Shown: piece after piece, positions 52,339 to 62,996 of the stretch
How positions within the stretch are numbered: the stretch's first letter is position 1
Layout of the letters: each line of letters starts with the position of its first letter
From: Rheinheimera salexigens
Lineage (GTDB): Bacteria; Pseudomonadota; Gammaproteobacteria; Enterobacterales; Alteromonadaceae
Length of the DNA: 64,000 bases
Reading direction: 5' to 3'
NCBI RefSeq assembly: GCF_001752395.1
Contig: NZ_MKEK01000001.1
Location: 1,983,259-2,047,258, forward strand
Notes under the pieces: generated by a model
Databases searched by the model: none
What the model saw: only the letters and a program-made list of their open reading frames with translations
What the model was told of the DNA's origin: nothing
Made by a program: the position numbers and the translations under genes

Positions 52339-53337
52339 CTAAGAACCGGTCAGCTGATAACTGAATCGGGTGACTTTTTGTAGTTGAGTTTCACGAACAG
52401 ACAGGCAACTGCCTTTACCTAGGGATAGCCCAGATTGGCCTAACTTTACGGCTGTAAATGCTTTATTAGGGGCCGATAAAGTAACGCGTACGTTATAGCC
52501 ATTAGGGAGATACTCAGCTAATAAGCTATGCATTAACTGATTTTTATAGCTACCGGGCAATAATTCAGCGGCTTGCTGTTGTTTAGCGCTAAGCAGCAAC
52601 TCTACGCCAGAGCTGATATCCCACACTCGTGAACCGAGCATGGCACTGTCACCTAAACGGGCATTTAATCCGGTTGGTCTAATACTTGAGGCAAGTGCGG
52701 TTTGATCGGCTGTATCTAACCTTAACCAGCGACCTTGTAAGGGTTCTAAAGCAACATCGACCGCTAACAATTGCGATAGCATAGCGGTGAGCTGTTTAGC
52801 ATTGCGGTTTTGCTGACTAAAAGCGCCTGCAAAATATAAGCCCAACTCAGAACGGGCTCCGGATAAAGTGGTCAATACTTTACTAAAACTATCCTGCTGG
52901 GCAGGCATCATTTCGTATTGACACGCAAAGCGATACTTTTCCCAAGCGCGGTAATATAACGATATCAGGCGATGATTAAAGACATCAAAGAAGTCGCGCA
53001 TGGTATTATCACGCTGCTTAACCCGATCTATAACCAGCTCGGTATAATGTTGTGGCAATACCCCACTTGGCCCTGTTAAACCGAAAAAACTGACATGCAT
53101 ATTAATGCTTGTTGCCTGTTCTGGCTCGGCATGACGTGTTTCTACTTTACTGATTGGCTGACCTGGGAAACCTAAATGTTGTACCGATTTAAACCGAATT
53201 AATTCCTGGCGCGGAAAACCATCTCGACCCACACCTTGCCAGCGTTTTTGCTCACTACTGTATTGGCGCTCAACACTATAAACGGCTTGATAAAAATCGA
53301 AATCAGAAGGTGATTGCTGCAATTGCTTTATGCTCAT
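52339..53337 (-). CDS. tssG: T6SS baseplate protein TssG
   Basis: 332 residues. Start IKQLQQSPSDFDFYQAVYSVERQ, then RFKSVQHLGFPGQPISKVE and MHVSFFGLTGPSGVLPQHYTEL, the most conserved TssG block, followed by FFDVFNHRLISLYYRAWEKYR. TssG joins TssF and TssK in the baseplate wedge. It overlaps tssF by 4 bases (ATGA). Ordinary length, no oddity. Confidence 0.93.
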   Translation of the reverse strand: MSIKQLQQSPSDFDFYQAVYSVERQYSSEQKRWQGVGRDGFPRQELIRFKSVQHLGFPGQPISKVETRHAEPEQATSINMHVSFFGLTGPSGVLPQHYTELVIDRVKQRDNTMRDFFDVFNHRLISLYYRAWEKYRFACQYEMMPAQQDSFSKVLTTLSGARSELGLYFAGAFSQQNRNAKQLTAMLSQLLAVDVALEPLQGRWLRLDTADQTALASSIRPTGLNARLGDSAMLGSRVWDISSGVELLLSAKQQQAAELLPGSYKNQLMHSLLAEYLPNGYNVRVTLSAPNKAFTAVKLGQSGLSLGKGSCLSVRETQLQKVTRFSYQLTGS

Positions 53338-55166
53338 AACAGCACCTTACTGCCGCATTGCGCTGGCCATTGGTGATAAATTTGTTCATGACTTTTTATT
53401 TTAATCGCCAGCCGAGTATAGCTATTGATACTGGCATATTGGGCAAAGAATACATTAAGCACATTAGCAAAAAAATAAATGCTACTGCCAGCATAGGATG
53501 CTTGGCTAAATTCAATTAAAATATCACTGCCACTACATACTGCTACGCGGCCATTTTGCACCACTCGCGCTGAGCCGGCTTTAATCTTAATCGAGCAGAT
53601 ACCTTCTATTAAGGCTTTCGATTCTGGCGTACAACGAAAATCATATAATTGCAGTGTTTCTTGCAACCGTTGTAATGCATTATCTGCGGTAAAATGGTTT
53701 AAGGTTAAATGATTCACTAACTGCCAACGGCTAGCATCATGCAGCGCCGGTCTGACACTTTGCCCCGGAGCATGCAAACAACGTATTTGCTTCACTACAT
53801 CCGCGTGGCGACTAATAGTAAAAGTTGGCTCGCCACCGCCAAAGGGCAAATACGCGGGTAAATTACGATTGCTGCATTGGGCGCTAACTTGTAATACCCA
53901 ATTACTGGTGGTTTGTTCAGCATTAATGCCTTGGAATTTTCGGTCAATTACCGACAGATACACTTCAGTACCTGACTCCGAGTAACCACCCGCCCAATCT
54001 GCAAACTCACGGCGACTATGCCAAAACATATCTTGTTGTTGTAAATAATCAGGATGACCTTGGCTATAGTATGGGTTGAGCTTAACTTCATTGCCAAAAG
54101 GGTCAAACGCTTGCACTTTATCGATACGTATTACTTCACAAACATCGGCATCTAGGTAACGCGGTACCAAACGATACTCGTATTGAGATGCATCCATATT
54201 GACGGGTTCTAGCTTTTGCTGAAAAAGATTAATCACCGGAGTGCAACCTAGTAACACACTGTCTGCAGTAATATGACGCTCTAACTCTTCTGCTGATTGA
54301 TCGAGATAAAAATACAATTCAAACTTATCCGCTATATTTGGCCAACTTGGATCTAAGTCTTGCAACTCGACAAATAAAAATTTTTCTGGACAAACAAACT
54401 GCTCAATCAATAAACGATAGCCCGAAAAACTACGTTGACTATAAGGGATTACTTGATGTTCATCGGCAAAGCCCACGGGATGCATATGTTCAGCTGAGAT
54501 AAAACGTATTAATTCAGGTTGCCCCGCTGGCGCAATACCAATATGCAATAATTTACTCAGTAGCAACTCATATAAACGATAGACATGATGGCGCTGACCA
54601 TTTAAATAAAAACGTAATGTATTAACGGCTAGCTCATGGATGGCGGTGTTTTCAAACTCACAGGCCAAGGTCAGTTTAAGTAGGGATTTAGCCACCGTAT
54701 TGCCGGGCGGTTTAGGCGCATGAAACGGCGCATTTTTAAATTCAGCCTGTTCCACTTCAATCGGTAATAGTTCTGTATCGTAACAAGCTTGAAAGGTACA
54801 AGGTTTAAGACCATCAGCTTTAGTTTCAAATTCTGTCCCTTGCTTAATCGTTATACCTGACGTGGATAAGTTTTGACTGGTCAGCTTTAAAATGGTGGTT
54901 GCAGGTATAGGCGCTTGATAATCAGGATACAATTGACCTAATAAGGCATCAGTTAATTCAGGAAAACTATCATCCAACTTTTGTCTTACTTGGGCGGTGA
55001 GCAAAGCCACCCCTTCCAGTAATCGCGACACATGCGGATCTTCAACATTCTCTTCGCTAATACGTAATCGACCGGCTATTTTAGGATATTGCTCAGCAAA
55101 CTCGGCCCCCATACGGCGCATGTAGGTCAATTCACGATTATAGTACTTTAATAATTCGTCATTCAT
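53334..55166 (-). CDS. tssF: T6SS baseplate protein TssF
   Basis: 610 residues. N-terminal block LLKYYNRELTYMRRMGAEFAEQYPKIAGRL, then VEDPHVSRLLEGVALLTAQVRQKLDDSFPELTDALL is the TssF signature. C-terminal GGGEPTFTISRHAD and IFYFFANVLNVFFAQYASINSYTRL-like strands also fit. It forms the wedge with TssG and TssE. The start overlaps tssE by 4 bases. Confidence 0.94.
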   Translation of the reverse strand: MNDELLKYYNRELTYMRRMGAEFAEQYPKIAGRLRISEENVEDPHVSRLLEGVALLTAQVRQKLDDSFPELTDALLGQLYPDYQAPIPATTILKLTSQNLSTSGITIKQGTEFETKADGLKPCTFQACYDTELLPIEVEQAEFKNAPFHAPKPPGNTVAKSLLKLTLACEFENTAIHELAVNTLRFYLNGQRHHVYRLYELLLSKLLHIGIAPAGQPELIRFISAEHMHPVGFADEHQVIPYSQRSFSGYRLLIEQFVCPEKFLFVELQDLDPSWPNIADKFELYFYLDQSAEELERHITADSVLLGCTPVINLFQQKLEPVNMDASQYEYRLVPRYLDADVCEVIRIDKVQAFDPFGNEVKLNPYYSQGHPDYLQQQDMFWHSRREFADWAGGYSESGTEVYLSVIDRKFQGINAEQTTSNWVLQVSAQCSNRNLPAYLPFGGGEPTFTISRHADVVKQIRCLHAPGQSVRPALHDASRWQLVNHLTLNHFTADNALQRLQETLQLYDFRCTPESKALIEGICSIKIKAGSARVVQNGRVAVCSGSDILIEFSQASYAGSSIYFFANVLNVFFAQYASINSYTRLAIKIKSHEQIYHQWPAQCGSKVLL

Positions 55167-55660
55167 GCCTGAAACTCCTTGATTGTTAGCCCTAAATGCA
55201 CCGGCTCTACTTCAGAATCAAACATGATATGTTCAGGCTCTGGGTCGGCATACAACAAGGCTTGAATGCGCAATCTCAAGACCCGCTCTAACGAATCGCT
55301 AGCATCAGGTATGGATACTTCAACATCAACAAATCGTGGTTCAAAACGGCGGATGGCATTTTCTACAGCACGGCATAACAGATCGCGACCTTCTGTAGAA
55401 TCAACCACCATTACCGAAAAGTCAGGTAGGCCATAATTTAATAAACTCAACTCAAGTTCTTGATAACTTTCAGGCCAGGTATGCCACTGCACTCGACTAT
55501 TGAGTAAATTCTCTAAGTCACGGCGTACACTTTGTCGCAAGGCTTTTAAATTAAAACCACGTTGACGGCCACTGTCTTTATGGCCTGGATCATCATCAAT
55601 TAGTCGATCTAAGATAGACATTTGTAATTGCTGTTTAGGGGGCAGTTTAACTGCGGTCAT
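55163..55660 (-). CDS. tssE: T6SS baseplate protein TssE (gp25-like)
   Basis: About 165 residues from ATG 55660; the longer frame to 55771 lies inside tagJ and has no family likeness. Blocks: SILDRLIDDDPG at the start, LRQSVRRDLENLLNSR, SLLNYGLPDFSVM, VENAIRRFEPRFVDVEVSI. It matches the T4 gp25 homologue that starts sheath assembly. The gene starts 13 bases after the tagJ stop. Confidence 0.92.
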   Translation of the reverse strand: MTAVKLPPKQQLQMSILDRLIDDDPGHKDSGRQRGFNLKALRQSVRRDLENLLNSRVQWHTWPESYQELELSLLNYGLPDFSVMVVDSTEGRDLLCRAVENAIRRFEPRFVDVEVSIPDASDSLERVLRLRIQALLYADPEPEHIMFDSEVEPVHLGLTIKEFQA

Positions 55661-55673
55661 TAATAATGCCCTT

Positions 55674-56552
55674 TTACTGATTAACCACTGTATTTGAATC
55701 AGTATCGGTAACAGATTTAGAAACCGTATTTCCAAGCGAATTAGAAACCGTACTAGCAGCATCTTTAACATCGCTAACGCCTAAACTTTGGATATCAGTT
55801 AAGGCCAAGGCATCATCATCAACTAACAACATTTTTTGGCCAATACCGGTCACTAAACCATCAGCGTATTGCTGCCAATCACTGCCACGACCTAGCGAGG
55901 TTTCAACGCTGTTGCTCTGGATATAGGTCATAGGAACAAACACATCACCTTGTGGACCGTCTTTAATAAAGATTTCTGCTCGGCGCCAAACGGTGTCGAG
56001 TAACGATTCCGGCTTTTTAAACTGCAAACTATCAATCTGTTCAAATCGAACTAAATAATAATGGCCGTCGGTACCAAATAACTCTAAATATCCGCACAAG
56101 CTGTCATCTAAATCACGTACTGTATGATAATGTTGACCATTAATAGTCATAGCAACGGGTTGGCGTAAGCTTTCTAACTCGGCAGCAGCAGTTACTGCCG
56201 TCGCGATATCTGAGTCATTTAACGCTACTCGTAATGATAATTGAGCTTTAAACATAGCGTCTGGCTCATCAAATAGCTGTGCTGTCATACCCGCTTGGTA
56301 AAAGTCTTTACGGGCAGATGCTGCGCGAATTAAATGGCGTAAATTAACTGCACCGGTAACATAATCCGGATGCTGTCGCAGCATAATATCCAGTTGCTGA
56401 TCGGCTTTATCAAACTCACCTTGCACGCACAACAATTCAATATAACGGGCACGAATGTCGGCATTTAACGGGTCATCCCGTAAAGCTTGGCTAGCCATAG
56501 TGGTAGCTGTGCTTAACTGTGCTTGTTTAATTAATGCATCTATTTTTTTCAT
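55674..56552 (-). CDS. tagJ: T6SS accessory protein TagJ / ImpE
   Basis: About 292 residues from ATG 56552 (AAGGGA upstream). The N-terminal TPR-like helices QALRDDPLNADIRARYIELLCVQGEFDKADQQL are followed by an SH3/ImpE part, MTINGQHYHTVRDLDD, RAEIFIKDGPQGDVFVPMTY and SLGRGSDWQQYADGLVTGIGQKMLLVDDD. TagJ binds the TssB N-terminus and stimulates ClpV recruitment. Presence of tagJ marks the HSI-1/imp type of cluster. The last 40 residues are Ser/Asp/Val-rich and variable. Confidence 0.9.
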   Translation of the reverse strand: MKKIDALIKQAQLSTATTMASQALRDDPLNADIRARYIELLCVQGEFDKADQQLDIMLRQHPDYVTGAVNLRHLIRAASARKDFYQAGMTAQLFDEPDAMFKAQLSLRVALNDSDIATAVTAAAELESLRQPVAMTINGQHYHTVRDLDDSLCGYLELFGTDGHYYLVRFEQIDSLQFKKPESLLDTVWRRAEIFIKDGPQGDVFVPMTYIQSNSVETSLGRGSDWQQYADGLVTGIGQKMLLVDDDALALTDIQSLGVSDVKDAASTVSNSLGNTVSKSVTDTDSNTVVNQ

Positions 56553-56562
56553 TGTTATTCCC

Positions 56563-58146
56563 TTACGCTTTTGCATGTTGTTTTGGCGATAACTCTGCTA
56601 CCAATTTTACCGTGGTAAGCATTTGATCCAGCTGAAAGTGCGGTTGTAATTTAATAATTGAAAAGTATCGCCCTGGCTCGCCGCGCATTTCTTTTACTTC
56701 AATATGGGCTTCGCGCAGTGGGTGTCGCGCACGAACATCTAACGATGCATCGCTAGATGCGGTGGTATATTGATGTAACCAACGCTGTAAATCTTGCTGA
56801 CACTCAGCTGCAGAGTGATAACCACCGACTTTATCGCGGCCAATCACTTTGATGTAATGAGCAAAGCGAGACACACATAATATGTATTGCAACATGGCAG
56901 AAAGCCGCGCATTTAAGCCTGTCAGGTGATCGTCATATTGTTTAGCTTGCTGCACAGAAGCATTATTATAAAAAGCGAAGAAGTCGCTATAGGGCACCGA
57001 TGATAAAGCCACAAAGCCGTTATCAGATAAATCTGCTTCAAAACGGTGACCAATTAATAAGTTAACGGAGGGTTTATTTAACGGCTGATACTTTTCGGTC
57101 TCATATTGGCTAACCGGTAATTGGCTGACTAAGCCAAAATTATACTGTCCTGATTTCATGCCGCGAATTTGGGCAAACCAGCCCGACTCGCTATACGCTC
57201 TCACTAATACCGCAGCGAAAGCAAAAGCACTATTGCCCCATAAATAATCTTGCTCAGGGCACGCTAATGATTCACGAAAAACAAAGCTTTCACTGCGACT
57301 GCCATCGTCTTTATACGGACTGCGCATTAAGACTTGGGGCAACACCATACCTAAAAACCGCGAATCTTCCATAGCGCGTAATGCCCGCCATTTTACATAT
57401 TCTGGTTGCTTAAACTGGCTGCCAATATCAGACACTAAACCAAGTTGGCTAAAATGATCAACGCCAAATAATGATGGATGTGCCGCACAGATAAAAGGTG
57501 CAAAGGCTGCTGCAGCAGTTCTAACCACATCTTTTAAGGTATCTAAATCATTACCGATATGGCCGGGGCGTGTTTTATCGCTACATGAAGTATTGCTACG
57601 CGCTTTGTGACTAATTTGATAATCACCAATTAATACCCCAAACGGCTCTCCGCCTGGCATATCAAATTCATTATCATAAATTAGTTTAAAAAAATCACTT
57701 TGGTCAAAATCGATCGCCCGATTAATATCTTTAGCCAGTTCTGGCCAGGCTAAACTAATCAATTTAACTTTTACTTTTTGCTCGCGATCATGCTGCTCGG
57801 TTTGCTCTGTTAAGTACAAAACACCACGCCAACTAGATTCTAATTGTTGAAACTTTTCATGATGGATAATTTCATTTAGCTGTAAATTTATTAAGCGATC
57901 GATATCCGCTATGGCTCGACATAACATCGCCGACAAAGCCGGTATAGTGCTAACCTGATGTCCGGCAACATGTTCTAGCCAATACATAATGGCATTTAGC
58001 GGTATTTCTTCACGTAAAAATCGTGTCAGAACACCGCTACGCTCTAATTTTGTGTAAGTAGGTTGAGCCCGGCTGCTATTTGCAGTCGAAGCACAATCTG
58101 CTTGCATAAATAGATCTTCACTGACAAATTTTACGGCGTCTGACAT
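56563..58146 (-). CDS. tssC2: second TssC-like sheath protein (ImpD-type)
   Basis: About 527 residues from ATG 58146. EvpB-family blocks: LLNAIMYWLEHVAGHQVSTIPALSAMLC-like helices, NEIIHHEKFQQLESSWRGVLYL, LIYDNEFDMPGGEPFGVLIGDYQ, APFICAAHPSLFG, YVKWRALRAMEDSRFLGMVLPQVL. The paralogue tssC is directly upstream. imp-type clusters carry both (ImpC and ImpD). Its N-terminal 55 residues differ from TssC. Likely a minor sheath or baseplate-near component; role unknown. Confidence 0.88.
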   Translation of the reverse strand: MSDAVKFVSEDLFMQADCASTANSSRAQPTYTKLERSGVLTRFLREEIPLNAIMYWLEHVAGHQVSTIPALSAMLCRAIADIDRLINLQLNEIIHHEKFQQLESSWRGVLYLTEQTEQHDREQKVKVKLISLAWPELAKDINRAIDFDQSDFFKLIYDNEFDMPGGEPFGVLIGDYQISHKARSNTSCSDKTRPGHIGNDLDTLKDVVRTAAAAFAPFICAAHPSLFGVDHFSQLGLVSDIGSQFKQPEYVKWRALRAMEDSRFLGMVLPQVLMRSPYKDDGSRSESFVFRESLACPEQDYLWGNSAFAFAAVLVRAYSESGWFAQIRGMKSGQYNFGLVSQLPVSQYETEKYQPLNKPSVNLLIGHRFEADLSDNGFVALSSVPYSDFFAFYNNASVQQAKQYDDHLTGLNARLSAMLQYILCVSRFAHYIKVIGRDKVGGYHSAAECQQDLQRWLHQYTTASSDASLDVRARHPLREAHIEVKEMRGEPGRYFSIIKLQPHFQLDQMLTTVKLVAELSPKQHAKA

Positions 58147-58213
58147 GCTAATCTCACTACAAACAGTCAATATGGCTCGCGTACCTGCAAAGTTTGCAGA
58201 TACGCGAAGCGAT

Positions 58214-59707
58214 TTAGTTGCCCATCTCAGGAATTTTGGCAACTAACCGTAACGATGTAGAAAGCTCTTCTAGTTGTAACCATGGCCGTAACCAAGCCAC
58301 AGCATTATAAGAACCAGGACGACCTGGTATTTCACGTACTTGCACCTTAGCATCGGCTAATGGATAACGAGCACGAACCTCTTGACCGCTGCCTTCTGAA
58401 GCGTTGACATAAGTTAAAATCCAACGGTTTAACCATACTTCCACGTCTTCGGCTTCCATAAAGCTACCAATTTTGTCGCGAGCTAATACTTTTAAGTAAT
58501 GAGCAAAACGTGAGGTTGCCATTAAATAAGGCAGGCGCGCAGAAATAGCCGCATTTGCTGTTGCTTCAGGGGTGTCATATTTTTTCGGTTTTTGTGCCGT
58601 TTGGGCGCCAAAGAACACAGCATAGTCAGTGTTTTTATAGTGACAAAGTGGTAAGAAACCGAGTTTGCCTAATTCCGCTTCACGACGGTCAGTAATGCCA
58701 ATTTCTGTTGGGCATTTTAAATCTGGATCGCCATCATCACTCATAAAGATATGGCTGGGTAACCCCTCCACTTTACCACCACCTTCAGCCCCACGGATCG
58801 CAGTACAAAAACCGTATTGAGCAAAGGCATTGGTTAATTTAGCACCCATGACATAGGCCGCATTCATCCAACAGTATTTATCGTGATCTGTCGTTTTAGC
58901 CACGGTCTGTTTGCTATCTAGTTCAAACTCTTCATAACCAAATTCTTCAATTGGGCTGGTCGCCTCACCATAAGGTAAGCGCGCTAATACCCGCGGCATG
59001 GTTAATGTCACAAACCGAGAGTCATCACTTTCACGGAATGAACGCCATTTGGTGTATTCTAAAGACTCAAAAATCTTTTCTAAGTCACGTGGCTTAGATA
59101 GCTCGGTCCATTCATCAAAACCAAATAAGGCCGGTGATGCGCTAGACAAGAATGGACAAAAGCCAGCAGCCGATACATTTGACATATAGGTTAATGTTTC
59201 AATATCTTCTGGGTGATTGGTAAATTCATAATCACCAATTAAGGCACCATAAGGTTCGCCACCAGGTGTGCCAAATTCAGATTCATATACTTTTTTGAAG
59301 GTTTGGCTTTGATCAAACTCAACCGCTTTACTCAGATCTTTGTACAGTTCCTTTTTTGACATGCTAAGCATACGAATTTTAAGTGATGCACTGGTTTCAG
59401 AGTTTGAAACTAAATGATGTAAACCGCGCCAGCTGCCTTCAAGTTTTTGAAATGCCGCGTTATGCATAATGCATGACAGTTGATCAGAAATAAGCGTATC
59501 GATACGGTTGATCGCTTCATTAAAGGTGACCGTTAAATTTTTATTCCAACTTACGGTGCCATTTAATGCTTCTTCAGCTAAGGTACGTAATAATTCTTCA
59601 GCGCGTGAGGCATCTGTTTGTTTTGTGGCGCCTATTGCTTGCTCTAATAATGAGTGGCTAGCAACTTCACCGCTTTCATGTTGTTCGACTAACGCTTCGC
59701 TACTCAT
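58214..59707 (-). CDS. tssC: T6SS sheath large subunit TssC (VipB)
   Basis: 497 residues: [103 protein letters not shown], and the C-terminal [24 protein letters not shown]. It pairs with TssB to form the contractile sheath. The tssB stop is one base away, so translation is coupled. Confidence 0.95.
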   Translation of the reverse strand: MSSEALVEQHESGEVASHSLLEQAIGATKQTDASRAEELLRTLAEEALNGTVSWNKNLTVTFNEAINRIDTLISDQLSCIMHNAAFQKLEGSWRGLHHLVSNSETSASLKIRMLSMSKKELYKDLSKAVEFDQSQTFKKVYESEFGTPGGEPYGALIGDYEFTNHPEDIETLTYMSNVSAAGFCPFLSSASPALFGFDEWTELSKPRDLEKIFESLEYTKWRSFRESDDSRFVTLTMPRVLARLPYGEATSPIEEFGYEEFELDSKQTVAKTTDHDKYCWMNAAYVMGAKLTNAFAQYGFCTAIRGAEGGGKVEGLPSHIFMSDDGDPDLKCPTEIGITDRREAELGKLGFLPLCHYKNTDYAVFFGAQTAQKPKKYDTPEATANAAISARLPYLMATSRFAHYLKVLARDKIGSFMEAEDVEVWLNRWILTYVNASEGSGQEVRARYPLADAKVQVREIPGRPGSYNAVAWLRPWLQLEELSTSLRLVAKIPEMGN

Positions 59708-59708
59708 A

Positions 59709-60209
59709 TTATTTTTCCTCTAAGCTCAAATCTTGCGCCAAATTTTGCAAGTCATCACCATTATTAAGTACGCGTTCTAAAATATTTTCTAACTCTTCAG
59801 AACGATCGATTTTAGTCATTAAATCACGCAACTTATTGCGGGTAGCCATCAGTTTTTCTAGCGGCTCTACTTGCTTAACAATGGCGGCAGGCTCAAAATC
59901 CTGCATAGATTTAAACTCTAAATCGACTTTAAATTCAGTGCCGTCATTTGCGAGTTTATTTTCCACGCTAAAGTTTAGCTTTGGATTCATCCGCTTTAAT
60001 ACTTCATCAAAATTGTCACGATCAATCTGCACAAAACGACGGTCTTTTAACGGTTTTAATGCTTCAGTATTTTGACCAGCAAAATCACCCATGACGCCAA
60101 CAACAAAGGGCAACTCTTTCTTAACTGAGGCTCCTTCTGTTTCAACATCGTAAGTAATATGCACACGAGGCTTACGCACTCGTGATAATTTACTATGAAT
60201 ACTCTCCAT
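59709..60209 (-). CDS. tssB: T6SS sheath small subunit TssB (VipA)
   Basis: 166 residues. Core [32 protein letters not shown] is the TssB signature, followed by [23 protein letters not shown], and an acidic C-terminal helix with [22 protein letters not shown] for TssC/ClpV contact. First of the two sheath genes in transcription. Ordinary length. Confidence 0.95.
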   Translation of the reverse strand: MESIHSKLSRVRKPRVHITYDVETEGASVKKELPFVVGVMGDFAGQNTEALKPLKDRRFVQIDRDNFDEVLKRMNPKLNFSVENKLANDGTEFKVDLEFKSMQDFEPAAIVKQVEPLEKLMATRNKLRDLMTKIDRSEELENILERVLNNGDDLQNLAQDLSLEEK

Positions 60210-60273
60210 GGTGTTTCTCCTGTTACTCAGCTGTCGTTGGTGTCAGCAATCTAATTGGTGTCCGTACATAATA

Positions 60274-61383
60274 TTATGTTGATTGTTGTGGTATTCCCGC
60301 TAACCGGAAAAATTGGTTACGGCTGCTACTGTCATCCATCATTTCTTGCAATAGCTCTGGCAGTGATAAACCGCTCCAATGCAAAACTTGCTCTAAAGCA
60401 TAGGAAATGGGGGAATGAGGCTCGGTTTGGCGAAAAAATTCAGCGGCTTGTTTAAGGCTGCGTAGTACTTGTTCTCTACTCTGGATTTGTTGCTGCAGCG
60501 AATTCACTGCTAGTTGCGACTTATCATGGTCATAATCAGAGCCAGCAATGGTTTCATCAGCATCAATAACGTGCAGGCTTTGTAATTTATCAGCGGCCAA
60601 ATAATTTACGGCATCACGGCATTTAATTAAGGTGGCACTAATCGCACTCGTTGGCTGCGGCTGATCGGCCATAGCGCTATCCATGGCTTGGGCTAATAAT
60701 TCAAATTCAGAAATTGCTGCATTAATTTGTTGCATTAAATTTTGATAAAAATGACTGCTGCTGCTGGCAACGGCTTGTTTAATTTGCTCGATGCTGGCAA
60801 TGCCCGCTTCCGCTTTTAGTTGTTGTCGTTTTTCATCTTTACGCGAAATATCGGCAGCACGTTGATATTGCCAACAGGCAAATTCGCCGGCATCGGTTTG
60901 TTCTGTTAACGGAATGCTTAAAATAGGCGTTATTAACGCGCCATCACCTTCATAACCATTTAAACCTATTAAAGGTGCGATGCGGGATTCAAGTCCGTCT
61001 TCATCTGGGGAGGGATAAAGATGCTGCCAAAAGTACTCTATTAATAACCGCGTTGCTTTAAAGCTTTGGGCTAAACCATAAAAGCCGTCAGTGCGACAAA
61101 GGGCCTCTATCATCCAAGCAGAATATTCAAGATCTTTAACCTGTTGATTTAAAATTGCCGGCAGTTGCTCACTTAGGGGGCGCCACTCTAAAGCTAATGA
61201 TTGAAAGTCGTCATCTTCAGCTAACATGGCTCTTTCTTGGGCGCGGGCTTGGCCACGAATATCTTTTAATTGGTAGTACTGAGAGGTGGGTGAAATATCA
61301 AACCTAGGATCAACTCCACTAGGCGCATCATCTGATACACCTGTAGTTAACAATTCAAAGTTAATTTGATCACTTAACAGCAT
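60274..61383 (-). CDS. tssA: T6SS cap/baseplate assembly protein TssA (ImpA N-terminal family)
   Basis: About 369 residues from ATG 61383 (the frame runs to a TTG at 61395). ImpA_N block GVDPRFDISPTSQYYQLKDIRGQARAQER, then WRPLSEQLPAILNQQVKDLEYSAWMIEALCR and LYPSPDEDGLESRIAPLIGLNG. The C-terminal part is helical, LHWSGLSLPELLQEMMDD. Recruits or caps the growing sheath. The 78-base gap upstream to the phosphatase gene is AT-rich. Confidence 0.9.
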   Translation of the reverse strand: MLLSDQINFELLTTGVSDDAPSGVDPRFDISPTSQYYQLKDIRGQARAQERAMLAEDDDFQSLALEWRPLSEQLPAILNQQVKDLEYSAWMIEALCRTDGFYGLAQSFKATRLLIEYFWQHLYPSPDEDGLESRIAPLIGLNGYEGDGALITPILSIPLTEQTDAGEFACWQYQRAADISRKDEKRQQLKAEAGIASIEQIKQAVASSSSHFYQNLMQQINAAISEFELLAQAMDSAMADQPQPTSAISATLIKCRDAVNYLAADKLQSLHVIDADETIAGSDYDHDKSQLAVNSLQQQIQSREQVLRSLKQAAEFFRQTEPHSPISYALEQVLHWSGLSLPELLQEMMDDSSSRNQFFRLAGIPQQST

Positions 61384-61461
61384 CACTAAACCCAAAAAGC
61401 ACTTAATATATAATTTATGTTACTTTATTGTATTTATGATGACAACCATTAACTTTAAATT

Positions 61462-62229
61462 TTACAATTTTAAATATTTTGGTATTGTAACATCCTTGCC
61501 ATTAACATTTTGCTGATTAGCTAATTTAACTAATATAGTACTAACATTATCGCGAGCACCCGAAACTAACGTAGAATGGAGTAAAGCTTTATTAGCATCA
61601 GCAATATTATTATGATCAAGGTATTGTTGAATTTCTGTATCAGATAGTTCTTTATTTAGACCATCGGTACACAATAAAAATAGATCACCAGGCTGCCAGA
61701 CACCACTTACGACATCGACCGATACTTGACTGTCTACGCCCACGGCTCGGGTAATTACGTTCGCTAACTCATGATGTTCGGCCTCAGCACTATCGAGTAA
61801 ACCTTGCTCCACCATTTCATTAACTTGGCTATGATCGCGCGTTAATTGACGTAGTTTATCCTGACGTAAGATATAGCCTCGGCTATCTCCTACCCATAAA
61901 TAATGATAATGAAACTTATCAATTAATAAGATAACAACCGTGGAGCCTGCAGTATGCCCCTTTAATTCACGCTGACTATATTGGCACAACTCTGAGTTTG
62001 CTTGATGTAAAGCATCGGTTAATATTCTTACTGACACTTCACGGCAGCGATTAACAATGCTGCGGATAGTATCAACGACTAATTGACTAGCCACATCTCC
62101 CGCCGCATGTCCACCCATACCATCAGCGACGACCCAAACCCCAGCTTCAAATAAATCGACACAAGCATCTTCATTTATTTTTCGCACCAATCCAGTATGG
62201 CTTTGTGTATGAGAAACAATATGACTCAT
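61462..62229 (-). CDS. PP2C-type serine/threonine phosphatase of the T6SS regulatory pathway
   Basis: 255 residues with PPM motifs: RKINEDACVD, DGMGGHAAGD (metal-binding Asp), WVGDSRGYI, LLCTDGLNKELSD and a late GARDNVSTILVKL. Equivalent to PppA of Pseudomonas HSI-1, which dephosphorylates the FHA protein and switches the system off. The partner kinase and FHA gene would lie right of the window. It follows tagF by two bases. Confidence 0.9.
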   Translation of the reverse strand: MSHIVSHTQSHTGLVRKINEDACVDLFEAGVWVVADGMGGHAAGDVASQLVVDTIRSIVNRCREVSVRILTDALHQANSELCQYSQRELKGHTAGSTVVILLIDKFHYHYLWVGDSRGYILRQDKLRQLTRDHSQVNEMVEQGLLDSAEAEHHELANVITRAVGVDSQVSVDVVSGVWQPGDLFLLCTDGLNKELSDTEIQQYLDHNNIADANKALLHSTLVSGARDNVSTILVKLANQQNVNGKDVTIPKYLKL

Positions 62230-62231
62230 GT

Positions 62232-62996
62232 CTACTTTCCTGCTGCTTTAGTTTGACTAGGTTTAATTTGGCTATGCTGCCAGCCCCATCGTTGCCAATC
62301 ACCATCTAACATGGCAGCAAACTGACTAACTTGCGGCAAGCCTGTGCTAAGTAAGGTGCAAGGCGGAATAAGCTCAGAGCCTTGAGTCCACCAGATACAA
62401 TAACGGCCATAGTGCTGCTGATAGCTTTGATGCAGCAATAAAGCCGGATCAATATCATCCGCAACCTCAATAGCAATTGCCGCTTTGGCTTGGGTGCGCG
62501 TAGTATGTCCCAACTGAATTTGTTGTTCAGCTGGCCACTCTAAGCTTTGTTTTGTTAATAGTTTCTGCCAATGTGTCAGATTAAAGTCATCTTCTAATAC
62601 TTGCAAAATCAAGCTTTCATGCTGTTCAGTCCAGCTTTGCTGTAACCTTGCTTGCACTACCGGAGCCTGCAACACTTTAGCTAGGGTAAATGGATAGTGC
62701 CGGCCAACTTGATCGACACTGGGAATTAAGCTGCCGAGCATAGGGCTATTACCACAGACATCGGCCGATAGCGCAAAGTGCCAAATTGGACTGGTGAGAT
62801 ACGTGTCTAACCACTGGTCGGTTAACTGCTCACGACTCACTGCCAATACGGCTTGTAGCCACTCATTCCAGCTATCTACAAAACCCATGGTTAAGCCTTG
62901 GCTTAAAAAATCACCTCGGCTAGGTATTTTGCCTGAATAGCCAAGCTCTGTTATAAGGTTGCCGGACAACTGAATGCCTCCAATGCTTTGTTCCAA
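62232..62996 (-). CDS. tagF: T6SS-associated protein TagF
   Basis: About 254 residues. TagF block GYSGKIPSRGDFLSQGL (about 20-36), then VDSWNEWLQAVLAVSREQL and SPIWHFALSADVCGNSPMLGSLIPSVDQVGRHYPF. TagF is a post-translational repressor of HSI-1-type systems. The ATG at 62996 overlaps tssM by 46 bases; a start further in (near the GYSG block) would shorten the overlap, so the start is uncertain. Confidence 0.88.
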   Translation of the reverse strand: MEQSIGGIQLSGNLITELGYSGKIPSRGDFLSQGLTMGFVDSWNEWLQAVLAVSREQLTDQWLDTYLTSPIWHFALSADVCGNSPMLGSLIPSVDQVGRHYPFTLAKVLQAPVVQARLQQSWTEQHESLILQVLEDDFNLTHWQKLLTKQSLEWPAEQQIQLGHTTRTQAKAAIAIEVADDIDPALLLHQSYQQHYGRYCIWWTQGSELIPPCTLLSTGLPQVSQFAAMLDGDWQRWGWQHSQIKPSQTKAAGK

